58,806 nucleotides of DNA, from assembly GCA_964513445.1 (NCBI GenBank), contig CAZEMM010000003.1:1-58806 (forward strand), given 5' to 3'. The number at the start of each line of letters is the position of its first letter. Position 1 is the first letter of the stretch. Of the stretch, positions 51,389 through 58,806 are shown piece after piece. This stretch comes from Butyricicoccus_A sp964513445. GTDB lineage: Bacteria > Bacillota > Clostridia > Oscillospirales > Butyricicoccaceae. The notes beneath the pieces are model-generated. The model did not search any database. It saw only the letters and a list, made by a program, of their open reading frames with translations, and was not told where the DNA came from. A program made the position numbers and the translations under genes.

Positions 51389-51736
51389 ATGCTGCAATTG
51401 AAAACTCCGCTTTCACTGGATGAATCCACTCTGCTCATACAGTGTCTTTCTGATGTGGAATCCAGCCTACAGCAAAAGCAGGCGCATTCCAACCAGGATT
51501 TCCTCAGGCGTTCGACCCTTGCCTCAGCAAAAGAGAAGGTTCAGTCGCACGTTTTTGATTGTTTCTATCGCGAGGAAATCACCAATATGGTCTTCGCTCT
51601 GGACAACCTGTCCCGCAGATGCAGCGAGCAGCTGACGGAGACAACCTCCGAGGATGAGGCGCATTGCGTCGGCTCTACGCTGCGCACTGCCGCCGCGACA
51701 CGCGCAAAGCTGCGCAGTGCCGTAAACAAAACATAA
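51389..51736 (+). CDS. Hypothetical helical protein (115 aa)
   Basis: Starts ATG 51389 with GAGGTGA 7 bases upstream; an in-frame ATG at 51368 has no site. Predicted to be mostly helical and hydrophilic, with pairs of Gln/Lys and two Cys (SHVFDCFYREE, DEAHCVGSTL). No signal peptide, membrane segment or motif I recognise. Single gene with its own promoter and terminator. Function unknown. Confidence 0.65.
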   Translation: MLQLKTPLSLDESTLLIQCLSDVESSLQQKQAHSNQDFLRRSTLASAKEKVQSHVFDCFYREEITNMVFALDNLSRRCSEQLTETTSEDEAHCVGSTLRTAAATRAKLRSAVNKT

Positions 51737-51794
51737 GCTTACTACTCGGAACGTTATGTTCCTGCCCCCCTTTCTCTGCGTGGTTTCCACGCTA

Positions 51795-51831
51795 AAGCGC
51801 ATCTGCCTCCCTCCGGCAGATGCGCTTTTCC
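51795..51831. terminator. Bidirectional terminator between the 115-residue gene and the nucleoside phosphorylase
   Basis: AAGCGCATCTGCC (51795-51807) pairs perfectly with GGCAGATGCGCTT (51815-51827), then TTTCCTTT. The opposite strand has a shorter T run. Confidence 0.85.
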
Positions 51832-51859
51832 TTTGCTTTCATATGCTCGCCGGATACCG

Positions 51860-52693
51860 CTACATGCTGCGCGCGATCGCAGAAATGGATTTCCAAACCA
51901 ATCTTTCAAAGCGCGGTGCGACAAGATCCGCATTCTGCTGCACCTCTTCATGCAGCAGCGGGCCGCCGCTCATGCCGGCCGCCAGATTGGACACGCAGGA
52001 AATGCCGCATACGCGCATGCCCATATGCCGCGCTGCGATGACCTCGCAGGCGGTGCTCATGCCGACCGCATCCGCGCCGAGCGCGCGCGCCATACGGATT
52101 TCCGCGGGTGTTTCAAACTGCGGGCCGGGCAATTGCATATACACGCCCTCCTGCAGCGGGATCGCTTCCTGTTGCGCTGTCTTGCGTATAATATCGCAAA
52201 ATACTGTATCATAGGCCTGCGTCATATCCGGAAAGCGCGTGCCGAGCGCATCAATGTTCTCACCTCGCAGCGGGGACGGCACAAACGACGCAATGTGATC
52301 GCGGATCAGCATCAAATCGCCCGCGCTGAACGTCTCGCACACACCGCCGGATGCGTTGGTGACAAACAGCACCTGCGCTCCCATTTGCCGCATCAGGCGG
52401 ATGGGCAGTACAACGTCCGTGATATCATAGCCCTCATAGTAATGGACGCGCCCCTGCATTACAACAACCGGAACTGCGTCGACATAGCCAAATACAAACC
52501 GCCCCTTGTGTCCCTCGACTGTGGACTGCGGAAAGCCCTCGATCGCGCTGTATGGCACGGTCTGTACCACACGGATTTTTTCCGCAAAACCACCCAGACC
52601 GGTGCCAAGCACCAGCGCCAGCTGCGGCTGGAAGTCCGTTATCGCCCGCAGATTATCATAGCATCGCATCAGTTTCCGATAAACAGTATTCAT
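51860..52693 (-). CDS. punA: Purine nucleoside phosphorylase (inosine-guanosine type)
   Basis: 277 residues from ATG 52693, AAAGGAAG 10 bases upstream; a GTG nine bases earlier would touch that site. LVLGTGLGGFAEKI starts the fold; VTNASGGVCETF, QGRVHYYEGY and GPQFETPAEIRMARALGADAVGMST are diagnostic of the trimeric PNP family. Splits inosine and guanosine with phosphate for salvage. Likely monocistronic, with a weak promoter near 52738-52766 (TGTAAA, 17, TATACT). Confidence 0.94.
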   Translation of the reverse strand: MNTVYRKLMRCYDNLRAITDFQPQLALVLGTGLGGFAEKIRVVQTVPYSAIEGFPQSTVEGHKGRFVFGYVDAVPVVVMQGRVHYYEGYDITDVVLPIRLMRQMGAQVLFVTNASGGVCETFSAGDLMLIRDHIASFVPSPLRGENIDALGTRFPDMTQAYDTVFCDIIRKTAQQEAIPLQEGVYMQLPGPQFETPAEIRMARALGADAVGMSTACEVIAARHMGMRVCGISCVSNLAAGMSGGPLLHEEVQQNADLVAPRFERLVWKSISAIARSM

Positions 52694-52840
52694 AGCTGTC
52701 ACTTCCTTTTGCGTAAGACAAGATTTCGTACAACAAAGTATACCACATTTGACAATTCATTTACAGGCTTTTTGTATTTATTTTGCACTTCCGCCGCGCT
52801 GCGGCCCGCATCCCGCCGTCACTTTCTTTGTGATTTTGGC

Positions 52841-52868
52841 TTGACCTCGGCGCGCATTGCTTTATAAT
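52841..52868 (+). promoter_or_regulatory. Promoter of tex
   Basis: TTGACC (52841-52846), 16 bases, TATAAT (52863-52868), with about 45 bases to the start. Confidence 0.75.
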
Positions 52869-52919
52869 AAAGATATTGCCGACTTTTGGAAAAACCGTAA
52901 AAATCTGCGGAGGAAGCAC

Positions 52920-55070
52920 ATGGATTTTGCAAATAAGCTCGCGCAGGAGCTAAACCTGCGCACCGAACATGTACAAAATGTCATCAATCTATTGGATGAG
53001 GGCAACACCGTTCCGTTTATCGCGCGCTACCGCAAGGAAATGCACGGCACGATGGATGATCAGGTCATCCGCACGCTGGCAGACCGTCTGACCTATCTGC
53101 GCGCACTCGAGCAGCGCAAGGAGGAGGTGCTGCGCGCGATTGCCGAGCAGGACAAGCTGACCGATGAACTGCGCGCCAAAATTGACCGCGCCGGGACGCG
53201 CACCGAGGTAGAGGACCTCTACCTGCCCTATCGTCCCAAGCGGCGCACCCGTGCCTCTGCCGCGCGCGAAAAAGGGCTGGAGCCGCTGGCTATGACGCTG
53301 CAAAAGGGCACAGATCAGCCCGCCGAGACGGTGGCTGCCGCCTATATTGACGCGGAAAAGGGCATAGAGACCGCCGCAGACGCGCTGGCCGGCGCACTGG
53401 ACATCTTGGCCGAAAACTGCTCGGTCAACGCCGCGCTGCGCGGACATCTGCGCGCGCTTTTGCGCGCGACCGGCGAGCTGACCAGCACGGGAACCGACGC
53501 GGCGGACACCGTCTACGCGCAATATGCCGATTTCCACAGCCCGCTTCGCCGCCTGCAAAGCCATCAGGTACTGGCGTGCAACCGCGGCGAGCGCGAAAAA
53601 GCGCTGAAAATCGACATTACCTGCGACGAGGACGCCGCGATTCAGCTGATCGCGCGCACGGTATATCGTAAGCCGCATCCTTATGCCGCACTGCTGGACG
53701 GCATGTGCGTCGACGCGTGGAAGCGTCTGCTGTTCCCGTCGCTGGCGCGCGAAATGCGCACCGAGCTGACCGACGCGGCAAACGAACAGGCCATTCATAC
53801 CTTTGCGCTCAATCTTCGCCCCCTGCTTATGCAGCCGCCCATCAAGGATCGGGTGACGCTGGGCTTTGACCCGGCCTACCGCACCGGCTGCAAGCTGGCT
53901 GTCGTGGACGCGACCGGCGCGGTACTGGACACGGCGGTCATCTATCCGACACCACCGCACAACAAAACCGAGGAGGCATCCAAAAAGCTGCTTGCCCTGT
54001 GCAAAAAACACGGCGTTACCTGCGTCGCGCTGGGCAACGGCACTGCAAGCCGCGAATCGGAACAGTTTTTGACCGACTTTATCCGCGAGAGCGGACTTCC
54101 GATTGAATACATGGTGGTGAGCGAGGCGGGCGCGTCCGTCTATTCCGCTTCCAAGCTGGGCGCGGAGGAATTTCCCCATTTTGACGTCTCGCTGCGCTCC
54201 GCCGTGTCCATCGCACGCCGGTTGCAGGATCCGCTGGCTGAGCTGGTGAAAATCGATCCAAAGGCCATCGGCGTCGGGCAATATCAGCATGATATGCCGC
54301 AGGCACAGCTTTCACAGGCGTTGGATGGCGTTGTGGAGGACTGCGTCAACTCGGTCGGTGTCGACCTGAACACCGCATCCCCCTCCCTGCTCGCACACAT
54401 CGCAGGCATCACACCCACCATTGCGAAAAATATCCAGCTCTATCGCGAACAAAACGGCGCGTTTTCCTCGCGCAGGCAGCTGCTCAAGGTAGCCAAGCTG
54501 GGGCCAAAGGCGTTTGAACAGTGCGCTGGCTTTTTGCGCGTCACGCAGAGCGCGGAGGTTCTTGACCGCACAGCCGTGCATCCGGAATCGTACCCCGCCG
54601 CTAAAACGCTGCTGACGCTGTGCGGCTACACGGAAGAGGACGTCAAGGCACACGCGCTGGACGATCTGTCCGCCCGCATGAAACAGCTGGGCAAGCAGCA
54701 GCTTGCCCAGCGCTGCGGTATCGGCGTGCCGACGCTGACGGACATTGCTGACGAGCTGCGCAAGCCGGGACGCGACCCACGCGATGAGCTGCCCGCACCG
54801 CTGCTGCGCAGTGCGGATGTCATGACGCTGGAACAGCTCCAGCCGGGCATGGAGGTCGTCGGCACCGTGCGCAATGTCTGCGATTTCGGCGCGTTCGTCG
54901 ATATTGGCGTGCACGAGGACGGTCTGGTGCACATTTCCCAGCTGTCCAGCAAATTTGTCAGGCACCCCTCCGATGTCGTCCGCGTGGGCGATGTGGTAAA
55001 GGCCGTCGTGCTGTCGGTCGATGTCAACAAGAAACGTATCGGCCTGTCCATGAAACAGGTCAAGCAATAA
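52920..55070 (+). CDS. tex: Tex RNA-binding transcription accessory protein
   Basis: 716 residues from ATG 52920 (GCGGAGGAAGCAC upstream). Order of domains matches Tex: N-terminal helical region (LLDEGNTVPFIARYRKEMHG, DLYLPYRPKRRTRA), YqgF/RNase-H-like domain (LGFDPAYRTGCKLAVVD, CVALGNGTASRESE), a tandem helix-hairpin-helix (VDLNTASPSLLAHIAGI, AFEQCAGFLRV), and a C-terminal S1 domain (VGTVRNVCDFGAFVDIGVHEDGLVH). Highly conserved; thought to act in transcription or RNA metabolism. Confidence 0.96.
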   Translation: MDFANKLAQELNLRTEHVQNVINLLDEGNTVPFIARYRKEMHGTMDDQVIRTLADRLTYLRALEQRKEEVLRAIAEQDKLTDELRAKIDRAGTRTEVEDLYLPYRPKRRTRASAAREKGLEPLAMTLQKGTDQPAETVAAAYIDAEKGIETAADALAGALDILAENCSVNAALRGHLRALLRATGELTSTGTDAADTVYAQYADFHSPLRRLQSHQVLACNRGEREKALKIDITCDEDAAIQLIARTVYRKPHPYAALLDGMCVDAWKRLLFPSLAREMRTELTDAANEQAIHTFALNLRPLLMQPPIKDRVTLGFDPAYRTGCKLAVVDATGAVLDTAVIYPTPPHNKTEEASKKLLALCKKHGVTCVALGNGTASRESEQFLTDFIRESGLPIEYMVVSEAGASVYSASKLGAEEFPHFDVSLRSAVSIARRLQDPLAELVKIDPKAIGVGQYQHDMPQAQLSQALDGVVEDCVNSVGVDLNTASPSLLAHIAGITPTIAKNIQLYREQNGAFSSRRQLLKVAKLGPKAFEQCAGFLRVTQSAEVLDRTAVHPESYPAAKTLLTLCGYTEEDVKAHALDDLSARMKQLGKQQLAQRCGIGVPTLTDIADELRKPGRDPRDELPAPLLRSADVMTLEQLQPGMEVVGTVRNVCDFGAFVDIGVHEDGLVHISQLSSKFVRHPSDVVRVGDVVKAVVLSVDVNKKRIGLSMKQVKQ

Positions 55071-55078
55071 AATAAAAC

Positions 55079-55126
55079 ATCCCTCTCCAACGGCGCATAC
55101 CGCGCGCACGGAGAGGGATGATTTTT
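55079..55126. terminator. Bidirectional terminator between tex and pepD
   Basis: CATCCCTCTCC (55079-55089) pairs perfectly with GGAGAGGGATG (55110-55120), followed by ATTTTTT; A residues before it serve the other strand. Confidence 0.9.
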
Positions 55127-55202
55127 TGGCAGCACTGCATCCTTCGGCGGGAGAACAATTTCGCCAGAAAGCGACGCAGGCCGAACCCAGAGGTGTTGCC
55201 TT

Positions 55203-56645
55203 TTATCGCAGCTTTGCAAGCACAGCTGTGAGCAGCTCCCACGTACGCTGAACCGACGCGACCGACATGCGCTCGCGCGTCGTGTGAATCTCCTCAATAT
55301 CCGGGCCGAACGAAACACAGTCCAAGTCCTCCAGCTTACCGCAAAACAGGCCGCATTCCAGGCCGGCATGGATGGCATGCACCTCCGGTGCGTGACCATA
55401 CTGCCGGATAAACGTCTCTACCATACAGTCGCGCAACGGGGAATGCGCGCGGTATTCCCATGCGGGATATTCGCCCATCACCGAACAGCTTCCGCCCAGC
55501 AGCTCGCACAGGCAGCGCAGCTTGCCGGTCAGCGCCTGTTTCTCCGAATTGACGCTGCTGCGAACCGAGCAGGTCATGCGCAGCGCATCCTGCTCCAAAC
55601 GCAAAATGCCGCAGTTGAGCGAGGTCTGCACCAGACCCGCGATCTCGTCGCTCATCCGCTGCACACCGTCCGGCGCGAGCCGCAGAAGTCCAATGACGCG
55701 CGCGCCGTGTTGTACGACGGGCGCGCAGGCCGTCTCCAGCCGCTGCGTGCGCACGCAGATATCCGGGTCGGTGCTTCGCCGCTCCTCCCGGAAGGTGCGC
55801 GCACAGGCATCCGCAATCGCACACAGCGCTTGTACATCCTCCTCGGCTGCAAGCAGCTCCGCCGTGCAATCGCGCGCGATGGCGTTGTCCTTCTGTCCGC
55901 CGGACAGCGCGCAGATGCCAAACGAAAGCCGGGAGCGCAGCGTATCCAGCAGCCGTCCCATCAGCATATTTGCGTTTGCACGCCCTTTATTGATTTCTGT
56001 GCCGGAATGACCGCCGCGCAGTCCGGATATCGTGACGCGCACACGCACGCCCTCACGCGTCTCCCACATAACTGGCACGCTGCAGGTTGCCGTCAAGCCG
56101 CCCGCACAGCCCGCGAGAAAAATTCCTTCCTCCTCCGAATCGATATTGAGCAGGCGTCGCCCGCGAACAGCGGACAGGTCGATTGCCGCCGCGCCCAGCA
56201 TCCCGATCTCCTCGTCTGCGGTCAAAATCACCTCAATCGGCGGATGCGGGATATCCTCCGCGGCAAGCACGGCAAACGCATAGGCCACCGCAATGCCATC
56301 GTCGCCGCCCAGCGTCGTGCCATCCGCCCAGACCCATTCACCGTCCGTGCGCAGGCGCAGTCCCTCGCGTGCCATGTCGATGTCCGCATCCGGTTCCTTT
56401 TCACACACCATGTCAATATGACCCTGTAAAATCAACGGGTCAGCCTGTTCATATCCGCTCGTTCCGGGCGCGAACAGAATGACATTGTCGTGTGCGTCGC
56501 GGATGCAGCGCAGCCCATGCGCCCGCGCAAACTGCACGCAATACGCACCGATCGCACGCGTATTGCGCGAGCCGTGCGGAATCGCACAGATCTCTTCAAA
56601 ATATTGCCAGACAGCTTTTGGCTCCAGCCCCGATAACACAGCCAT
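55203..56645 (-). CDS. pepD: Aminoacyl-histidine dipeptidase (PepD, M20 family)
   Basis: 480 residues from ATG 56645 (GAGAGGAG upstream); the longer frame lies inside hisB. Zinc-dependent cytosolic dipeptidase with broad Xaa-His preference. EICAIPHGSRNT starts the protein; LQGHIDMVCEK (metal His-Asp), TTLGGDDGIAVAYAFA, and LTADEEIGMLGA (catalytic Glu) are the M20 motifs; the lid carries the HSGTEINKGRANA metal His region. Located after hisB but with a hairpin terminator between them. Confidence 0.94.
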   Translation of the reverse strand: MAVLSGLEPKAVWQYFEEICAIPHGSRNTRAIGAYCVQFARAHGLRCIRDAHDNVILFAPGTSGYEQADPLILQGHIDMVCEKEPDADIDMAREGLRLRTDGEWVWADGTTLGGDDGIAVAYAFAVLAAEDIPHPPIEVILTADEEIGMLGAAAIDLSAVRGRRLLNIDSEEEGIFLAGCAGGLTATCSVPVMWETREGVRVRVTISGLRGGHSGTEINKGRANANMLMGRLLDTLRSRLSFGICALSGGQKDNAIARDCTAELLAAEEDVQALCAIADACARTFREERRSTDPDICVRTQRLETACAPVVQHGARVIGLLRLAPDGVQRMSDEIAGLVQTSLNCGILRLEQDALRMTCSVRSSVNSEKQALTGKLRCLCELLGGSCSVMGEYPAWEYRAHSPLRDCMVETFIRQYGHAPEVHAIHAGLECGLFCGKLEDLDCVSFGPDIEEIHTTRERMSVASVQRTWELLTAVLAKLR

Positions 56646-56679
56646 TGTGTATTCTCCTCTCAAATATAGTGATACCATA

Positions 56680-56708
56680 GAAAAAAGACATACCCAACGG
56701 ATATGTCT
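56680..56708 (-). terminator. Terminator after hisB
   Basis: On the minus strand AGACATATCC, a GTT loop and GGGTATGTCT (one G-U pair) are followed by six T residues. Confidence 0.8.
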
Positions 56709-56721
56709 CGATTCGCAGGCG

Positions 56722-57309
56722 TTACAGCGTTCCCTTTGTGGAAAGCACATCGGTGATGCGCGCGTCGTACTGTGTCGCGGCATCCAGCGCCTTCGCAAAC
56801 GCCTTAAACATGGCTTCCATAATATGATGGTTATTGGAGCCATACAACACCTTGATATGTAAATTCATCATACCCGCATAGGACACCGCGTAGAAAAACT
56901 CCCGTGCCATCTCCGTATCCATGTCGCCGCAACGCGCTGCGGTAAACGCGCCGTCATACACCAGATACGGTCTGCCGGACAGGTCAACGGCGCACAGCAC
57001 CAATGCCTCATCCATCGGCAGAATACAGGAGCCGTAACGGCAAATGCCCTTTTTATCTCCGACCGCCTCGCGGATCGCCGTGCCCAATACAATGCCGGCA
57101 TCCTCTATCGTATGATGGCAGTCTACCTCCAGATCGCCGTCGACCTTCAGACTGACGTCAAACAATCCATGGCGGGCAAAGCCGCTCATCATATGATCAA
57201 AAAAACCGATACCGCTGTGGATATCCGCCTTGCCGGTTCCGTCTACATTCAAATTCAGTCGAATTTTTGTCTCGTTTGTGTTGCGTTCGATGCTGCTGGT
57301 GCGTGCCAT
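56722..57309 (-). CDS. hisB: Imidazoleglycerol-phosphate dehydratase
   Basis: 195 residues from ATG 57309 (CGGAGGAAGATACA upstream). Monofunctional bacterial form, no phosphatase domain. Sixth step of histidine synthesis. GIGFFDHMMSGFARHG and DCHHTIEDAGIVLGTAI carry the metal-binding His clusters, with NNHHIMEAMFKAFAKAL at the C-terminus. Separated from any other his gene in this window; its own promoter sits at 57343-57371. Confidence 0.97.
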   Translation of the reverse strand: MARTSSIERNTNETKIRLNLNVDGTGKADIHSGIGFFDHMMSGFARHGLFDVSLKVDGDLEVDCHHTIEDAGIVLGTAIREAVGDKKGICRYGSCILPMDEALVLCAVDLSGRPYLVYDGAFTAARCGDMDTEMAREFFYAVSYAGMMNLHIKVLYGSNNHHIMEAMFKAFAKALDAATQYDARITDVLSTKGTL

Positions 57310-57342
57310 TGTATCTTCCTCCGATGTATTCATATCGCTTCT

Positions 57343-57371
57343 ATTATAGCAAGCCTTCACCGGAGTTGCAA
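57343..57371 (-). promoter_or_regulatory. Promoter of hisB
   Basis: TTGCAA (57371-57366), 17 bases, TATAAT (57348-57343) on the minus strand, only 3 bases from the stop of the unknown gene upstream. Confidence 0.75.
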
Positions 57372-57373
57372 TG

Positions 57374-57679
57374 TCAAATCGGCTCAATTGGAAATCCGGT
57401 GAGCGGATAGCATTTTGAGCCGATGGTCACATCTAAATCCAGTATCTCATCGGAGGACAGCTCCCCCTTGGCACAAAACGGAACCTCCTCTTGCTTAAAC
57501 CAGATGGTTCCGGAAAAATCGCGCTTATTTCCGTCAATACTTCCGCCCGTGATACTTGTATCATGGTTCCACAGCCTGATGCTGCCGGATACATCGCCAT
57601 TGGCCTGGCACAAATCCAGCGACCCAGGGATCAGTCCCATCGGGCTGTCAAAAAAAATCTGATATCTTTCATGCTTCAT
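57374..57679 (-). CDS. Conserved-looking small protein of unknown function
   Basis: 101 residues from ATG 57679, which has TTGGAGGAG 9 bases upstream; the frame is open to 57790 without a ribosome site. Rich in beta-strand-like segments with Gly turns: IFFDSPMGLIPGSLDL, VSGSIRLWNHDTSITGG, RDFSGTIWFKQEE. No signal peptide or membrane segment. The pattern looks like a small beta-barrel repeat (three GSxxL/W units). I do not recognise the family. Transcribed toward hisB. Confidence 0.65.
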   Translation of the reverse strand: MKHERYQIFFDSPMGLIPGSLDLCQANGDVSGSIRLWNHDTSITGGSIDGNKRDFSGTIWFKQEEVPFCAKGELSSDEILDLDVTIGSKCYPLTGFPIEPI

Positions 57680-57942
57680 ACTAGTTACTCCTCCAAATGA
57701 CTCCGTTCCTATGTTCCCATATGCTCCCGATTCTCTCTCTTTGTCATTTCGCAACATATATAATTCAATATCTTTGTCGAAAAAGATCAAATAATGTGAT
57801 TATTTCTACTTTAAACAGTTTTAAAACGAATAATGATTCCTAAATTCACATTTTTCTTCTATATTTACTATACCGCTTTCTTTCCTTTTCGTCAACGGAC
57901 GATTTGTAAACATTTTCCGAAATGTTCTTATTTTCATCATAT

Positions 57943-57969
57943 TTTCGTTTTCCACTTGCAAGACGAAAA
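57943..57969. promoter_or_regulatory. Inverted repeat over the tetR promoter, possible operator
   Basis: TTTTCGT and ACGAAAA, spaced 13 bases, flank and overlap the -35 box. The left arm with its flank (CATATTTTCGTTT, 57938-57950) recurs exactly at 58706-58718 downstream of the gene. Confidence 0.5.
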
Positions 57970-57984
57970 CTAGACCGATATAAT
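57956..57984 (+). promoter_or_regulatory. Promoter of the second TetR gene
   Basis: TTGCAA (57956-57961), 17 bases, TATAAT (57979-57984), with 40 bases to the start. Confidence 0.75.
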
Positions 57985-58024
57985 TACATTCAGAAGAATG
58001 CTCAGAAATGAGGCTTGATGCAAA

Positions 58025-58624
58025 ATGGCAAAAAAAGATTCAAGAAACACAAAAGGACGCATTATTGACGCCGCTTGGTCGCTTTTTTATGAGCAGGGCT
58101 ATGAGGACACAACAATAGACGATATTGTAGAACGCTCTGAGACGTCAAAGGGCTCGTTTTATCATTACTTTAACAGCAAGGATGCGCTGCTCTCCTCCCT
58201 CTCATATCTGTTTGACGCAAAATATGAGCAGCTGATTGCAGAAATAGACCCAGAGATGAACAGCTTTGACAAGCTGATGTACCTCAACCATGAATTGTTC
58301 CTCATGATCGAGAACAGTATCCCTATGGATCTGCTTGCACAGCTGTATTCCTCCCAGCTGGTCACATTCGGCGAGCGTCATCTGCTCAACCAGAGCCGCA
58401 CCTATTACCGTGTCCTGCGCAAAATCATTGTCGAGGGGCAGAAGCGCAACGAGCTGCGCGCCGATGTTTCGGTCAACGAAATGGTCAAGGCTTATGCGAT
58501 GTGTGAGCGTGCAATCATCTACGACTGGTGTATCTGCAACGGCGATTACTCTCTTTATCAATACTCCGGTACAGTTCTTCCAATGTTTCTTAACGCCTAT
58601 CAATGTCCAAAAAAGCCGGAATAA
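58025..58624 (+). CDS. TetR-family transcriptional regulator
   Basis: 199 residues. The helix-turn-helix reads YEDTTIDDIVERSETSKGSFYHYFNSKDALL at about residues 25-55 (shown in part: TTIDDIVERSETSKGSFYHY). GAGG lies 11 bases before the ATG. The ligand domain is unassigned, with a Tyr/Cys-rich segment near 165-175. Lower GC content than the corrinoid genes. The 13-base sequence shared between its promoter and the DNA after it suggests it controls itself and the next gene, which lies outside the window. Confidence 0.9.
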   Translation: MAKKDSRNTKGRIIDAAWSLFYEQGYEDTTIDDIVERSETSKGSFYHYFNSKDALLSSLSYLFDAKYEQLIAEIDPEMNSFDKLMYLNHELFLMIENSIPMDLLAQLYSSQLVTFGERHLLNQSRTYYRVLRKIIVEGQKRNELRADVSVNEMVKAYAMCERAIIYDWCICNGDYSLYQYSGTVLPMFLNAYQCPKKPE

Positions 58625-58806
58625 TGCATTAAATTTGGAATAATCTTTGCACTTGTCAGCTGATATGTCAATCTATCAGTCTAAACTTTATTCTATTATT
58701 TGGTTCATATTTTCGTTTGCTTTTTCCTGTGCTACAATAGGTTGGATCACAAAAAAGACTAACTATTAAAAGTCAAGCGATAAACTCAAAAAATGTTGTG
58801 AATAGA
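58625..58806 (+). promoter_or_regulatory. Intergenic tail with a possible promoter for the next gene
   Basis: After the TetR stop the sequence is AT-rich. CATATTTTCGTTT at 58706-58718 repeats the putative operator arm, and TACAAT at 58733-58738 could be a -10 box with TTTCGT 16 bases upstream. No start codon with a ribosome site before the window ends. Confidence 0.4.

Larger units (their letters stand above)
57680..58024. other. AT-rich divergent control region
   Basis: 345 bases without a gene. It holds the TetR-gene promoter (57956-57984), an inverted repeat TTTTCGT (57943-57949) / ACGAAAA (57963-57969), and the ribosome site of the leftward 101-residue gene. I see no second strong promoter on the minus strand. 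Confidence 0.5.

Noticed and set aside
56646..56843. Longer start for pepD at 56843
   Set aside because: The extension lies inside hisB and across its terminator; ATG 56645 has AGGAGA at good distance.

Overview
The window reads as a chromosomal segment of a GC-rich, anaerobic, Gram-positive member of the Clostridia. I would guess Oscillospirales, near Butyricicoccus or Agathobaculum, but that placement is inference from protein style. The grounds are strong AGGAGG ribosome sites, a YabE-type 3D/G5 protein beside ksgA, a high-molecular-weight rubredoxin, SLH-anchored lysozyme, the oxygen-independent (CbiD/CbiG) corrin route, and a lysine riboswitch on dap genes. I see no rRNA, tRNA, CRISPR array or insertion sequence.

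Layout. (1) 1-3715: a leftward surface-protein operon (two small unknown proteins, a signal peptidase and a large Cys/His-repeat surface protein cut by the window edge). It is driven by a promoter that lies between inverted copies of a 19-bp sequence, directly beside a tyrosine recombinase. This looks like a phase-variable promoter switch caught in the ON orientation and is the most interesting feature of the window. (2) 4055-5003: three small rightward genes of unknown role. (3) 26523 down to 5005: a 22-gene, tightly overlapping leftward operon that starts with ksgA. It carries hemA, hemL, hemB, hemC and hemD plus most of the anaerobic adenosylcobalamin pathway (cbiD, F, G, H, J, ET, A, P, C, B; cobA, O, D, S, T, U). 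It has a CbiJ-precorrin-2 dehydrogenase fusion and two dissimilar CobU-like proteins. cbiL, a stand-alone cobalt chelatase and a cobalamin riboswitch are not present. (4) 26661-28076: a 300-bp array of hairpins and the YabE-like protein. (5) 28193-30368: queA-tgt, for queuosine in tRNA. (6) 30529-33707: lysine riboswitch, asd, dapA, dapB.

(7) 33776-36343: a formate/nitrite-type transporter and a divergent GH25-SLH wall protein. (8) 42343 down to 36397: degV-sbcD-sbcC-trmO operon. (9) 47089 down to 42390: an RND efflux pump with its own TetR repressor and a visible operator. (10) 47143-55070: flavin-reductase/rubredoxin, a TtcA-like enzyme, an AI-2E-family transporter, small unknown genes, an SGNH hydrolase, purine nucleoside phosphorylase and tex. 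(11) 55203-58806: pepD, an orphan hisB, an unknown small gene and a second TetR regulator whose promoter shares a 13-bp sequence with the intergenic DNA that follows it.

Many starts were moved from the longest possible frame to the codon with a proper ribosome-binding site; these choices are stated in the entries.
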